64,000 nucleotides of DNA, taken from Cycas panzhihuaensis. Its lineage: Eukaryota; Cycadophyta. The notes beneath the pieces are model-generated. The model saw only the letters and a program-made list of their open reading frames with translations, made no database searches and was not told where the DNA came from. The position numbers were made by a program, and so were the translations under genes. Within the stretch, counting starts at the first letter, position 1. Each line of letters begins with the position of its first letter. The stretch covers positions 112,909,741-112,973,740 of the forward strand of contig CM041465.1 of assembly GCA_023213395.1 (NCBI GenBank), given 5' to 3'. This document shows, piece by piece, positions 1 to 11,176 of this stretch.

Positions 1-261
1 ACAAGTTTAAGGATAATCTTAGGAAATTTCTTAATGTATATTATGGGAGAGAAATATTGGAATAATATATATTGCATTATTATAGTATTTATAATTAATA
101 TATATGCATAGGTTAGCTATCTTTACTGACATGTGAGCCAATTAGGAAGATTCTCATAGAGTTGACCCCTTACTATATATATGATGAAATTTATGTAAAG
201 TGTTTATGAATACTATAGATTACTCAAAGGTTTAATCCTATCTACTCCATTTGTTTGCTCT
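1..261. other. AT-rich flank, no gene seen
   Basis: I see no coding signal here. The stretch lies just outside the left end of CopA. Because CopA appears to be inserted into an LTR of the older element CopB (the other half of that LTR starts at 7838), this flank is probably the distal part of the CopB LTR. That is inferred from the nesting only; I have no second copy to align. Confidence 0.3.
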
Positions 262-266
262 CTTTA

Positions 267-578
267 TAAGGAAAGCATGGATCTAGGGAATAAATCACTC
301 AAATGTATACAATATCAATGAAGAATGAAAAAAAGATGAAACAAGATATGAGAGCAAAGCTTGGAGGTGAGAATGAATAATGACTCCCTCCATGAAATTT
401 TACCTTTCATTATTAAAGGTGAGAATTAGGGTTCTGATTTTTCTGCCTAATGACATAAACCTAAAATTACATCTAAATGCACATAAAGTGCATTTCACTA
501 AGAGACTAATGCTAACAATATCTCCTAAGGTCACTTAATTAATCTACATAAATGACTTTGATACATTAACCTCTTTTA
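267..578 (-). repeat. CopA 3' LTR
   Basis: Matches 7534-7837 with scattered substitutions and small indels. The best-preserved stretch is AGGGAATAAATC followed by the segment about AAACAAGATATGAGAG. On the minus strand, the purine-rich tract AAGTGGGAGATT lies just upstream of its start (at about 580-591) and would serve as the polypurine tract. Confidence 0.8.
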
Positions 579-897
579 ATCTCCCACTTAATGGTGGAAG
601 GTCATTTTGAAAAAATCTATTCTATGAGGTCTTCATTTAAGCCTCATTATTACATTAAAATTCTAAATGACACTTTTATGGAAAAACCCTTATGGAAAAT
701 AAAAAACCATGGACTTTTTATGATATATAGCCCTTTTTATAAATAAAAATGGCTAAGGTAGCTCTTTGATATAGTCTAATAGCCAAGAAGCTTAAATGTG
801 TAGCTTGATATACTAAGTCTCCATATACCATTTGGTCATCCCCTATCCCCTTTTAGGTTTTCATAGATTTTGATTTTCTAAAATTAGTACTACCCTT

Positions 898-998
898 ATC
901 TTTTCATACCTATAAGGGGTTTTCATAAATAGGATAGAGTAGAGACTTACTCTTATTCATGCATGCCTATAAGGGGTTTTCATGAATAGAATAGAGTA
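898..998. repeat. Local tandem duplication, unit about 57 bp
   Basis: The block CCTATAAGGGGTTTTCAT plus AATAG.ATAGAGTA occurs at 909-940 and again at 966-998, with related sequence just before each. It lies in the 3' untranslated part of CopA between RNase H and the 3' LTR. Confidence 0.75.
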
Positions 999-1067
999 TA
1001 ATGATTCTGTTACTATCTTCTTTGATCAATTAAAGATGGAGGCCCGAAGGTCAAGCTACCTTTGGAA

Positions 1068-1575
1068 CTATTCAAACTTCACATTTTGTAGTAGTTTAGT
1101 GAAGATATCGGCCACTTGATATGTTATAAGATAGTATTCTAGTTGAATTGTGTCATCATGAATAAGTTCTCTAATGCTATAAACTTTTGTACTTATATGT
1201 TTGGTACGATTATGAAATATAAGACTTTTTGCTATATAGATTGCTGATTGATTACCTACATGAAGATCAATAGAACTTATTTGGGTGATATTCAATGTTT
1301 CCAATGACTTTTGAAGCCATATTACCTCCTTATTAGTCTTAGAAGTAGCAATGTATTATGCTTTGGTAGTTGAATTAATAACTATCTTCTGTTATCTGGA
1401 TCTCCATGATATTGATGTTGTTCTAAGAAATATTACATGCCCATACATAGATCGTCCTATATATTTATCTCTTACAAAGTCTGAGTCTATGTATGCAGAA
1501 ATCTTAAATTCATTATTAGGTTCATATAATAGACCAAATTTACTAGTTATCTTTAGGTATTTTAACACTTAAACT
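1068..1575 (-). pseudogene. CopA RNase H remnant
   Basis: The minus-strand translation gives the Copia RNase H: SAYIDSDFVRDKYIGRS, ISWRSR, a stop-broken E-Y motif (NSTTKA*YIATSKTNKE), EVIWLQKSLE, then NQSAIYIAKSLIFHNRTKHI, the element's best-preserved stretch. The first catalytic Asp is visible (YIDSDF). Near the end it reads VADIFTKLL, the usual Copia pol C-terminus. A few stops break it; the last 78 codons (1068-1304) are open. Confidence 0.85.
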
Positions 1576-1579
1576 GCAG

Positions 1580-2460
1580 TCTACTAGTGATTCTATTCAG
1601 GATTTATCATGAATCGTATAAGAATAATGATAGAGTATGTAATATCTAGCCTTGTAATGGTAGTCTAGATGAGACTACCTATAAGTTACCTATAGAGTGT
1701 TGTGTTTGCCTCCCTAGTATCACTAATAACTGAGAGTTTGGTATTAGGGTCCATAGGTAAAGCCATTAGTCGAGAATCTTCTAACTAAAACTTAGTTAGA
1801 AGATCGTTGATGTTTTTTTTTTGGGAGAGGAAAATTTTCCCATTATTTTGTGTTACTTAAATTCCTAAGTAATGTTTCATCAAACTAAGGTTAAACAATT
1901 TGAACATTTTTCCAAGGTCTTTTTTCAGCTATCTTATTGCCTGTTCACTGTTACCCATTACTAGCATGTCATCCACAAAGATTATGAGATAAGTGACTTT
2001 GTCCTTTAGCACTTGATGAATAATATTGCATCAATATCTTGGAAGTCACAAGCCTCATATCTAAGTTGCCTCCTTCTTTCAAACAACTTAGTAAACCAAG
2101 TATGAGGGGCTTATTTAAGGTTGTACAAGGACTTTATAAGATTGTAAGCCTTATGCTCTTGACCTTCAATCTTATATCCTTCTGGCTGAGCCATATAAAT
2201 TTCTTCTTTAAGATCCCCATTGAGAAATGCAGTCTTAATATTAAGTTAGTAGATTTTCCAACTATGTTGAGCAGCCAAGGCCACAAGAGTTCTAATTGTA
2301 GGCTACTTGGTTGTATCTACAAAGACTTTACTATAGTTGATGCCTTCCCTTTATATGAATCCTTTAGATACTAACCTCATGTTGTGTTTTTTGAAGGTAC
2401 CATCTAATTTATATTTATTTTTGAACATTCATTTATTTTAAACTACCTTTCTACCAACTG
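1580..2460 (-). pseudogene. CopA reverse transcriptase remnant
   Basis: The minus strand holds the Copia RT landmarks in order: IRTLVALAAQHSWKIY, then LNIKTAFLNGDLKEEIYMAQ near 2190-2240, and the catalytic box IIIFVDDMLV at about 1955-1985 (FVDDM in place of the usual YVDDM; both Asp present). Several stops interrupt it. It would copy element RNA to DNA in the particle. Confidence 0.8.
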
Positions 2461-2659
2461 GTAGATCAATGACCTCACATGTACCATTTTTGATGAGAGA
2501 TTACTATTCTTCATTCATTACATTTCTCCAAACTATATGTTGTATAGCTTATGGGTATGAGAGGGGCTCTTCATTAAGAGTAAGGTGTAGTTCTACTAGT
2601 TCAAGCTCAGTATATAATAATTCCTATATCCTTACTCTATGGATACTTTAAGTGCTAAT

Positions 2660-3040
2660 TTTTCCCACCTCATCTGGTCGTATATCCTTATTGAGCTAGT
2701 AGGATTCATGAGATCCTCAAGTTAGAAATGAGGTCCTTATTTCCTCAACTTCTTCGTTCTCATCTTATTCATTAAAATGATCATATTGTGAGGAGGATAT
2801 TGATATGCTTGAGGAAGATGGTCCTTCTACCACTATTTTGCCTTTATCAACTAAAGGTAAAGAGGATGATTCTTCTATAATGGATTTATCTTTGTCAACT
2901 CTATTATCTTCAAAGGATAGTGTTGGATGTGCACACATTGGTTTAGAGTTATAACTTATATCCTCTAAGGCTTTATTATTAGCTTCTAATATTTGGAGTA
3001 AGTTATGTATGCCACCCCCCCCCCCCCCCAAAATTTTGTA
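2660..3040 (-). pseudogene. CopA integrase-RT linker with C15 homopolymer
   Basis: Open on the minus strand at 2765-3031, rich in Ser, Glu and Asp (EESSSLPLVDKG..., PSSSSISISSS), which is typical of the poorly conserved linker between Copia integrase and RT. A run of 15 C at 3015-3029 (poly-G on the coding strand) gives an artificial glycine run and probably marks a slippage site. Confidence 0.5.
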
Positions 3041-3049
3041 ATCTAAATA

Positions 3050-3960
3050 TCATATTTGATAACATTATTATAGTAGCCTAAGGGTATTTTGGAGTCCAAT
3101 CTAAGCAACCGATCCTTTGTCTCCATAAAAATAACATCTCTGGTAATAATGTTTTTTTTTTTATAAAGGTATAAAGACCTTATACCCTTTCTTGTCCATA
3201 GGGTATCCAACAAAGATGCCTTTAAGTGCCCTTGGCTGGAGTTTATTTTGATCTGCATCTAAAATGTAGGCATAACATGTAGAGCCAAAAAATTTGAAGT
3301 AGTGAATAATGGGGCTTGTCTTGACCACTTTTCATTAGGTGATTGTCCTTCCTTTGATGGGCTAATAGCATTGATATAATAAATAGCTATCCAGATGGCT
3401 TTAGGCCATAGGTAAGTAGGTACATTTTTGTATACCAATATAACTTGAGCCAAGTTCATGATTATCCTATTCATATGATCAACAACTCCATTTTGTTATG
3501 GGGTACCTTCTACTGTTATTTGATGTTTAATATCATTATCTCAAAAGTAGATTTAAAACTCATGTGAGGTATATTCACCACAATTATTAGTTTGAAGATA
3601 TTTAAGTTGACGACCTAACTATTTTTTAGTGCAGGCTTTGAATTCTTTGAATACATGGAAGGCTTCATCTTTCTTGTGTAGAAAAGCTACTCGTACTTTC
3701 CTAATAAAATCATCAATGAAAGAGATGTAATATAATTTACCCTTCAGTAAAGGAATGGGCATTGGTCCATATAGATTAGAGAGTACCAATTGTAATGGAT
3801 AGCTCGATTTCCACTAACTTTTGGAAAATGATTATCGATAAGATTTGGCAATGATAGAAGCTTCACATTTGAAGGGCTTAGAGGAGAACTTAGTAACACT
3901 TGGAAAAGTATTACAAAGATCTCTAAGTATATCGATGTGAACATGGCCCATGCCAGCATA
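3050..3960 (-). pseudogene. CopA integrase remnant
   Basis: Three open pieces belong together on the minus strand. 3744-3959 holds the GAG-pre-integrase signature (PFKCEA-like) and the core start NLYGPMPIP, where the first catalytic Asp is Asn. 3259-3474 carries the C-terminal core (LWPKAIWIAIYYINAISPSKE), and 3043-3258 the C-terminal motif TRDVIFME. The second catalytic site reads LQTNNCGEYT (Asp to Asn) and the third NGVVDHMNR (Glu to Asp). All three positions of the D-D-E triad are therefore changed, two of them by G-to-A transitions. Confidence 0.75.
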
Positions 3961-4334
3961 TTAAAAAGTATCTAGTAACAATGTTGGGTGGATCAAGATG
4001 GTGTTAAATATAAATTCTTCATTTACATAAGGGCTTTGGGAATAATAGGCTTTAGAAGATGGAGAGTCATTCAACCAAAACAGTTTACTAGTGAGATGTC
4101 CAGTCAAGATAACTCAATCAATTGGAGGATGAATGACTTAGAGAGTCTAGCCATTTATGGTTACACTCAGATTAAATCCATGAGAAATAAGTGTAGATAA
4201 GAAGAGCAAGTTTTATTTGAGATTGGGTGTATATAGGATATCAAGTAATGTAAAATCTCTTAAGCCTATGAGTTTCATGTTAATGTTACCAATTCTTTCA
4301 ACAGGTTATTATGATTTATCAACCATATGAATAA

Positions 4335-4480
4335 CTCCCTAAATATTTGAGTTAAATATTTGATATAGACTACGATTGCACATCAGATATTGAGTTGCTC
4401 CTATGTCCATGATGCATTGTCCATTGATTGAAGCAAAACTATTTGTAATTCTAATAGGACTTAGCAATGGTAAAGGGAAT
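4335..4480 (-). pseudogene. CopA aspartic protease remnant
   Basis: The minus strand encodes CIMDIGATQYLMCNRSLYQIF, matching the Copia protease signature in which the catalytic motif is D-S-G-A followed by H-M-C. Here the serine is replaced (DIGA) and the histidine position reads Y. It lies between gag and the GAG-pre-integrase segment, the expected order. Confidence 0.6.
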
Positions 4481-4599
4481 TTATAAGTGATATATCCATA
4501 TCGAGCTTCAAAGTGTCTCTATGGTTGGTCAATGGTATTTGATACTAAAGATTCCTTAATTCTTTGAAAGTATGCTTGTACAAAACTTGCACCACTAAA

Positions 4600-5600
4600 A
4601 GAGAGGATTCTTCACAAGTTTCTTTAACATTGTGAGCTCCATGTTTTGGTTAGAACTTGGCCAACTTATAAGTGGTAATTTTATAATCTTTTATAAAGTG
4701 TTCTTTACATTTATACTAATCATACATAATAGTTTGATTACCAGTTCTTAAAGCAATATTAGTTTGGCCTAACTATCTTACTTTTCGTTGAGATGACCCT
4801 TGGATTTAAGACTATTGAGGTTGTAACTAAGGGTTTGGTTGACCTTGTGGACAACTTTCCATGTTTCTTCCTCTTTCTCTTGCTTAGTTTTTTCCTCTGC
4901 CATGAGAGGGACTTTGATTTTTTATATCATAAGATTCTTCTTCCACCTCAAAGGATACATCTAGAAGAGATTTAGAGGCTACAAAATTGGTATCAAAGGT
5001 CTTGTCAAATTCTATAAACTTCTTAGCAACTGCTTTGAAGTTGAGTGTCTTTAATGTTCCACTAGATTGAAGACTTCTAAGCAAGTTTTTATAATTAGGG
5101 ACATGTAGACATGATTAGGTCAATAATGCCCAAGTGATGTATTAGGTCTTAAAATGTTTGTCAATTACCTATTTTATTAGTCAAAGGGGATTTATTATCT
5201 CATAAGCTCGTCCCTTCTATATTTTTAATTTATTCATTTTTAGAATAAGATGAACAATTTCTAAGTCTGACTTGGTATCAAAGTTCTTCTTGAGAACTTC
5301 AAGGACCTTCCAAGTTATATCATGTTGCTCTTCATTAATTAAGTTATGCAAGGAGTGATCTATAACCAATAAAATTCTTACATGAATCTTTTTATCATCT
5401 ATCTGCCATTATTGTTTGGTTGCATCATCTGTAGGAGATATTAAAGCAATTTTACCAAAAGTAGGTGTTGTAGTTGTTGCAAGTATGATGGGTATAGGCT
5501 ACAAGTGGGCTCTTAAAAGGCCTTTATACTTTGTAGTATTTTTAACTTTAGTGTACCATAAATCCTAATTTTCTTTACCTTTTAATATATTGTTGACATT
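4600..5600 (-). pseudogene. CopA gag remnant
   Basis: The minus-strand translation near 5215-5450 gives a UBN2-type Copia gag segment: DDATKQ, then a short gap, IHVRILLVIDHSLHNLI, ITWKVLEVLKKNFDTKSDL. A further open piece at 4884-5084 (FKAVAKKFIEFDKTF...) is the downstream gag. Near 4690-4750 there is a ruined zinc knuckle (KCKEHFIKDY) in which expected cysteines are replaced. Gag would form the virus-like particle in the cytoplasm. Stops and frameshifts break it, so no protein is expected. Confidence 0.7.
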
Positions 5601-5640
5601 CTACTTAAATTGAGATGATATAGTGATGATGAAGAAGTAG

Positions 5641-7518
5641 AAGAGATGACATAAGTATGTACTATTAACACATGTGGCTAGTACACATAGCACAACATGG
5701 ATGTAAAAATGAATACTATAATAAGGAAGCAAGTAATAATTAAGTATATTTTTTAACAACTATGAAGAATAAGTATAAGCAATGATGTAAGAATGAGGCC
5801 TAATGTAGAGTGTGCTGATGTGTCATACCACTAACCTCTAACTTATGTCCAAATGTAGGTGAGGTTTCAATGCTTAAGGCTTCTAGTATATGATTAAGGC
5901 CTTCACCCATGATACTTAAAAACTATTTTTGGTGATAAAATCCAAGTTAAAGTGGAGCCCAAGTACTCCCAGTCCTCACTCAATTCACTAGTGAGTAGCT
6001 ATATACTTCTTCAAAGAGTCAAATGGTATGTATATATCCCACTGTTATGATAGATATTAGACTAGGTTAATTTTAATCTTATATTAAGGTTTTAGTTATT
6101 CTAGCTGGTTATTAAGATAATCTCTAAAAGGATCTTGTGGGTATATCTAATCTATTGCTTTACCAGTATTCTAATTAAGACCATACCTAGTATGAAACTC
6201 ACACCTCCCTTAGGGTCTAGACTTCAGCCAACTGTGGTCTATTTCAACCAAGGTAAGTGTGTACATAAGTCAAGAACTAGTAGTATAAATTAAACATAAT
6301 GGGTTTATTTTAGGAAATATGAAAATATATTTGCATTTATGTTACTAAAATGAATTGCTAATGTATTGATACTTGCTTTTATGTTAATGTGTGTGCACAT
6401 AAATAAATATGTAAAGATGCTAACTATAAACACTAGATTCTGCTACAATCTAACTGTTTTACTATCACAATGAGCTCTTTTGATTTTGCTATTTAAAAAA
6501 CTCCTTTTTTTTATTAAGAGAAGGGAAAAAGTAGAAAACTTAAAAATTTACTTTTAAACTTAAATTTTAACCAAGAGAGAAAGTACTAGGAAAAGCAAAA
6601 GGAATCTAAATCTTCTCTCAAAAACTTCTATATGGCCTTGCAACCATACGAAATGGATAAAATGTTTTATCTCAAAACCTCACTCTTCTAGATGATATAT
6701 CTTGCTATGGTGAGTTAAAAGATCTTTTGGCAGAACTTTTGAAAATGAGCAAAAATAACTTGAAACTCGTTGAAACCCCTATGAGACTTTCCTTGCAGAA
6801 ATCTAAATTTTGATGAAATCTTTCTCTCTGGTGTACCAAATATAATAAAACTTTATTTGTGGATTCCTTGAGGCTATATCTATTAAAACCCTTAAGAAAT
6901 TTTAATATGCATTTAAATTTTTGAGAAAATTTATCAAAAAAACTATCAGATTAGGATTGACTAAACTTCTATTTTTTTAGGCTGATCAAGGTAGAATTTG
7001 AAGATGGTGCAGAAGACAAAAATATTTGTCTTTATTGGGCATCCTTCCTTATAAATTTTTATCCAAAATAGATAAATTTTGACTTTCACCTCTCGTAGGC
7101 CCAAACAACCTTTTTCTGAATGGTTTAGGCTTATATCTACCACGTACAAGCAGCTAAACATTTTCTCTATAATGTTATAGCATATATTTTATAACTGATA
7201 ATTAATTTATGATAAAAAATCAATAAAATCTCCCTTAGTAAAATTTAAAATTAGATGTAAAGATTAATAGAAAGTTAATTTTTTCTAGGAGCCTAAAGCT
7301 AGAAAACCTTCATCTGGCTAATAACTTTGATCGTCAATGCACCTATAAATAAATAGAGGATATTAAAATATGCTATAGATGAAATACAAGCTTTACATGA
7401 TAAAAAAGCTCTCAAAATTTTGAAAATAATGAGTGCACTCTCAATACTTCATATTGAAGGTGAAGGAGAGGTGAAATAACTCCATGCAAGTGGAATGGAG
7501 TGAATAGATCTCCTTCTA
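5641..7518 (-). other. CopA untranslated leader, no ORF
   Basis: About 1.9 kb between primer site and gag. I see only short AT-rich ORFs and no recognisable domain. The length is unusual for a Copia leader; an old insertion that has lost its identity could be hidden here, but I see no terminal repeats to prove it. Confidence 0.4.
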
Positions 7519-7532
7519 GCTCTAATCGCACA
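7519..7532 (-). other. CopA primer-binding site, degenerate
   Basis: On the minus strand this reads TGTGCGATTAGAGC, a decayed match to the initiator-methionine tRNA site TGGTATCAGAGC common in plant Copia and Gypsy elements. Its position directly inside the 5' LTR supports the call. Confidence 0.55.
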
Positions 7533-7533
7533 T

Positions 7534-7837
7534 CAAAGAATGATATATTTAGGGAATAAATCGCTCACATGAATATAATGGTAATGGAGAATGAAAAAGA
7601 AATGAAACAAGATATGAGAGCAATGCTTAGAGGTAAGAATGAATAATGACTTCCTCCTTCACTTTTTATTATTGAGGATGAGCATTAGGGTTAAGATTTT
7701 CCTGCCTAATAACATGAACCTAAAATTACATCTGCATGCACATAAAGTGTATTTCACTAAGAGACTAATGCTAACAAGATATCCTAAGTTCACTTAATTA
7801 ATCTACACAAATGACCTTGATACATTAACCTCTTTCA
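7534..7837 (-). repeat. CopA 5' LTR
   Basis: Partner of the LTR at 267-578, in the same orientation. Its outer end reads CTTTCA on the plus strand, so the LTR begins TGAAAG on its own strand, and is followed by CTTTA, the candidate target duplication. A degraded primer site abuts its inner end. Confidence 0.8.
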
Positions 7838-8399
7838 CTTTATTCTTAAATTGCTCCCCACTTCTTTGTACCTATAGTTACTATATAAGATTTATAATAT
7901 TCATTAATTCTTAAAATATAAAATAAAGGCCTAATATCTTTCTAACCTCCTCAAAAGAATATGAAGCATATAGTTTGCAAAAATTTTTAAAAGAAACAAA
8001 AACTTAAACTATTTTCCTTATTCCACCCTCCCACACCCCCCAAAATACCTATTAAAATTGAGTCTTCATGATAGATTACATTCCATTCCACTAATATATT
8101 ATCCAAAAGGAACTAATAGGGACTCTATAGTCATAGTGCCCGAATTGATATTATATATGTACTTTTCATCAACATGGCCTATGCTACTATCAAGAGGCAC
8201 TGCATCTACTCTATTTTATGACATATCATATAGGTTATTTGGTTCCATGGCCATATCTCCCTTAACCACTTGTATAGAATTGGATTGAGTCTCTTCTCCC
8301 CCTAGAGAAGTATGTTGAGTTATGAGCTTGGTATGTTTATTCTAAATGATACATTTTCTATGTCAAAACCTAATGTTTATATCCAATTTCTTAATATAT

Positions 8400-8645
8400 G
8401 AGACTAATATAAGATTGACCTTTAGTCTTAGGATATACAATATACTTTAGATGTAGGTATTCATATATTTGGAAATGATGATTAGAACTTCACCAATCCC
8501 TACTACCTATAGAATAAATTTTTTACCAATGGTGATAAATTCACCTATCATCTTCTTCATGTTTTTAAACCATTCTAATCTTGTATCATATGCATGTTTT
8601 CACTTGAGTCAATAATCTAGATATTATCTATATTATCTCTAATCA
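8400..8645 (-). pseudogene. CopB protease trace
   Basis: IIDSSENMHM near 8590-8640 on the minus strand matches the Copia protease signature W-x-x-D-S-G-A-x-x-H-M, with the catalytic Gly replaced by Ser. The following residues decay quickly. Confidence 0.5.
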
Positions 8646-8744
8646 AGTATATTGTTATAAAGAGTTTCTCCCTCTTCTTAATGTCACTTAAAGTATAATC
8701 ACTTAAAAAAAATTACCTCAAGGACCATTATGCCTCTTATTTTA

Positions 8745-8836
8745 TCATTGATAATGCCATTGTTATTATTGCTACTATTATTGTTATTACTATCATAATT
8801 ATTATTGTCAATATTACTACTAATATTATTAGTATT
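8745..8836 (-). repeat. Imperfect ATT/AAT trinucleotide tract inside CopB gag
   Basis: A run of ATT-like triplets on the plus strand encodes an Asn/Ser-rich linker (NNN-type) on the minus strand between the gag box and the protease. Such Asn-rich linkers are common around Copia zinc knuckles. Confidence 0.6.
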
Positions 8837-8889
8837 TTAAGCTTTAATAATCTATCTTTAGATGCTTAATTCTTATAAAATTCTAATAT

Positions 8890-9515
8890 TTTCCCTATCT
8901 TTTAGAATTATCTCTCTAAACATTATGTTTTAATAGTGCAATGATTCTCTTAGAGATGATGGGTTGTTTACCATTGGACTTAGTCAGTAATCCGTATGTT
9001 GATTCTCTAATAATATCTTTAACACTCTATTCATATAAATTTAACAATCCTTACAACTCATTTAATGTTAACTTATTAAGTTTTGACTAAAAATTAGATT
9101 AGTAATAAATGTTTTATATGAATATGGTATAGATCTAGTTACCATAGAGGCCAACTTTAAGTCTTCCAATGGTTTCTCTATAGAACTCAATTAATCATTG
9201 ATCATTTTCATCTCTTATAGGTAATTAATCATGGCTCTACTTAACTTTAGGTTGTACAATTGGTTTCTCTATACTATTATTTGTTCATCTTCCTTTACTT
9301 CATATAGGAAAATGATTGTATCCTATGATTTTTTGGGAGTGGATGTAGTAACTACATTCATTGTCAAATTTTCTCCAACAGAAATATTGATGAAACCTAA
9401 AGTGATTCTCAATCTTGCTTTTAATTTTAACTTCTCGTCTTCATTTGTTGGTACTATGGGTTTACTTTCAATGAATTTCCATATGTCATCAATTCTTAAA
9501 ATGTTTTTTATTTAA
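8890..9515 (-). pseudogene. CopB gag remnant
   Basis: The minus strand gives a nearly continuous Copia gag: IDDIWKFIESKPIVPTNEDE, DTIIFLYEVKEDEQII, NQLYNLKLSRAMINYL, EMKMIND*LSSIEKPLEDLK, then LTLNEL*GLLNLYE, which is the conserved gag C-terminal box. Half a dozen stops interrupt it, several at positions where the family has Trp or Gln. An Asn-rich tract follows (see the trinucleotide repeat). Confidence 0.7.
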
Positions 9516-9620
9516 TGTTTTAAGAGGGGAAAAATTTTTACCTCTATTAATTACATATTTATGTAACCCATGATAGTATTATTTTCCATTATGCCACATG
9601 ATATCACCTTTAAATTTGAT

Positions 9621-10459
9621 AGAAACTATCCCAAATTGATCTTGAAGTAGGAGAAACAACATGCTAATCATAAGAAAAATATAACATAGTGTAGGTTTAA
9701 AATAAGCCTCATATGCACCATAGAAAATACTTTATTTTATTAATTATTAGTTGACTTTTAGTTTAACTTGTAGGGTACCATTAATTATCATTATCCTATA
9801 TACAAGTAGCCAAAATAATCAAGAAACATTTCTAGTTATTATGCAAGATATTGATGTATTTAACATTATTTTTAATTAGTGTTTTTATTAGCATTATAAT
9901 ATAAAATAAATGTATCTAATAGTTCATTAAAAAGTAAACTGAATTAAGATCTTGTTAGATTTGATAATTGAAAAAATAGATACTATAGTAAAGGGTTATG
10001 ACTACTTTTGTCTATTTGACTCAAAAATTTAAAAATTAAAGAGTTAGGCAACTCCCTTTTGCAAAGCACAAGAGTTATATGCCTTCCAATATGACTTGCA
10101 ATCACTTGAACTAAATGAGTAGACTTAAAAAATATTTTAGTAACAATTTAATATGTGAGAACTTAGGTTATTTATATAACCTTAAGTTTACATTTTAATT
10201 ATCTTTCTTCTTTTCTTATGTGTTTGGCATCTATATTAATGGCAAAGGTCATGAAGATTTACACTTTTAAAATAGGGATTTTTCCATTGATTTCCATCTA
10301 TAAGTAGATGTATGAGGTCTTGAGATTCTAACATCCAAATTGGTAGTCCATGTTGAATGGTGGCTAACTCCATTAAGATTTCCTCTTCAAAATAGCATAT
10401 TTTTTCTCAATTGATAAGTGAGAGTTTCATTTTTATATAAATACATCTAGTTTATAAGA
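9621..10459. other. AT-rich gap, probably LTR remains
   Basis: No coding signal seen. By position it should hold the 5' LTR of CopB and the outer part of the CopD 3' LTR, whose inner part is at 15793-15921. I could not align a second copy of either, so the boundary between them is unknown. Confidence 0.3.
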
Positions 10460-11104
10460 TGCTGGGTAATATGATAACAATGGTTAGAGGCTAAAATTTT
10501 GACATGTTGGTAGTGCAAGTTCCCCCCAAACCTTCCTCGGGGGGTTCCAAGGGGGGCGCATCCCCACTTGGCCAGGGGGGTACGGGGGGCATAAATCGCA
10601 CCCCGTAAAGAGAGGGTTCAGGGGCGATAGCCCCCAACCCAAAAATTTAGCACTGAAAGTATATTAAATTGTAAAGAGAATTAGGGTCGTTCACTAAAAA
10701 AATACTCTAGATTCTATGGTCGAGATTTGTGCCTTGGATGACCCTCTCATATAGCTCGATTTAGGTTATTTTTCATTTATGTTAATGGTGTTCAATATAC
10801 TGTGAGTGGGGTAGCTAGTTGTTGTTGCTATCAGCACTCTGCTATAGGATTATATACATTTTTGCCATTCTACAATAATAAAGATTGATACCTTTCCTGT
10901 GTCGATGTTTCCCTAGTATACTGTTGGGGTTTTACCACGTTATATCATGTGTATTTGTGGTGCTTGGCTTTCTTGTTCATTTTATTATTTTATCTCTACT
11001 TTAAGAAGTTGCATGTAATTTTTAGTTTTGATTTCTGTAACTAATTATAAGAATAGCTTAGATCTTGGCGGCAGTTCAATGGTTGGGATCTTGTCTTCTC
11101 AACA
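10460..11104 (+). repeat. CopC 5' LTR
   Basis: Begins TGCTGGGTAATATG and ends TTCTCAACA. Contains a strongly G/C-rich cassette at about 10520-10640, unlike the AT-rich surroundings. Aligns end to end with 15147-15792 and with the solo LTR 33133-33778. Confidence 0.95.
10520..10640 (+). repeat. G/C-rich cassette inside the CopC-family LTR
   Basis: Contains runs of five or more C and G (for example CCTCGGGGGGTTCC and GGCCAGGGGGG) and short complementary arms (CCCCC against GGGGG) that could fold or form G-quadruplexes. It recurs at 15207-15325 and 33195-33320. It may hold promoter or RNA-structure signals; the function is inferred, not shown. Confidence 0.6.
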
Positions 11105-11106
11105 AG

Positions 11107-11118
11107 TGGTATTAAAGC
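11107..11118 (+). other. CopC primer-binding site
   Basis: TGGTATTAAAGC matches the initiator-Met tRNA site TGGTATCAGAGC at 10 of 12 positions and begins two bases after the LTR end. Both mismatches are transitions (C to T, G to A). Confidence 0.85.
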
Positions 11119-11176
11119 CACATTTATTTTTACAACGAGTTTGTAAAGGTTTTGGTGTCAGTTTTTCCTACACCAA

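Larger units (their letters stand above)
267..7837 (-). mobile_element. CopA: Ty1/copia LTR retrotransposon, degenerate
   Basis: Two LTR-like copies of about 305-310 bp bound a 7.0-kb interior that reads gag, protease, integrase, RT, RNase H on the minus strand, which is the Copia gene order. The five bases CTTTA occur immediately outside both ends (262-266 and 7838-7842) and are a likely target-site duplication. The terminal TG/CA dinucleotides are mutated (TA or TC against CA or TA), so the exact ends carry an uncertainty of a few bases. All coding domains carry stops or catalytic substitutions, so the element is dead. The space between primer site and gag is unusually long, about 1.9 kb. 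Confidence 0.85.
7838..9620 (-). mobile_element. CopB: internally deleted Ty1/copia remnant
   Basis: On the minus strand this holds gag (about 8890-9515), a protease trace (about 8590-8640) and little else before a polypurine-like GAGGAGG at about 7964-7972 (complement) and an LTR start resembling TTAGAAAGATATTAGG. Integrase, RT and RNase H are missing or unrecognisable, so the element suffered a large internal deletion. CopA interrupts its 3' LTR at 7838. Confidence 0.6.

Noticed and set aside
1351-2651. Plus-strand ORFs at 1351-1572, 2039-2374 and 2469-2651
   Set aside because: Shadows of the minus-strand CopA RNase H and RT, whose motifs are unmistakable.
9231-9515. 94-codon plus-strand ORF
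   Set aside because: It is the complement of the CopB gag, which has clear family similarity on the minus strand.
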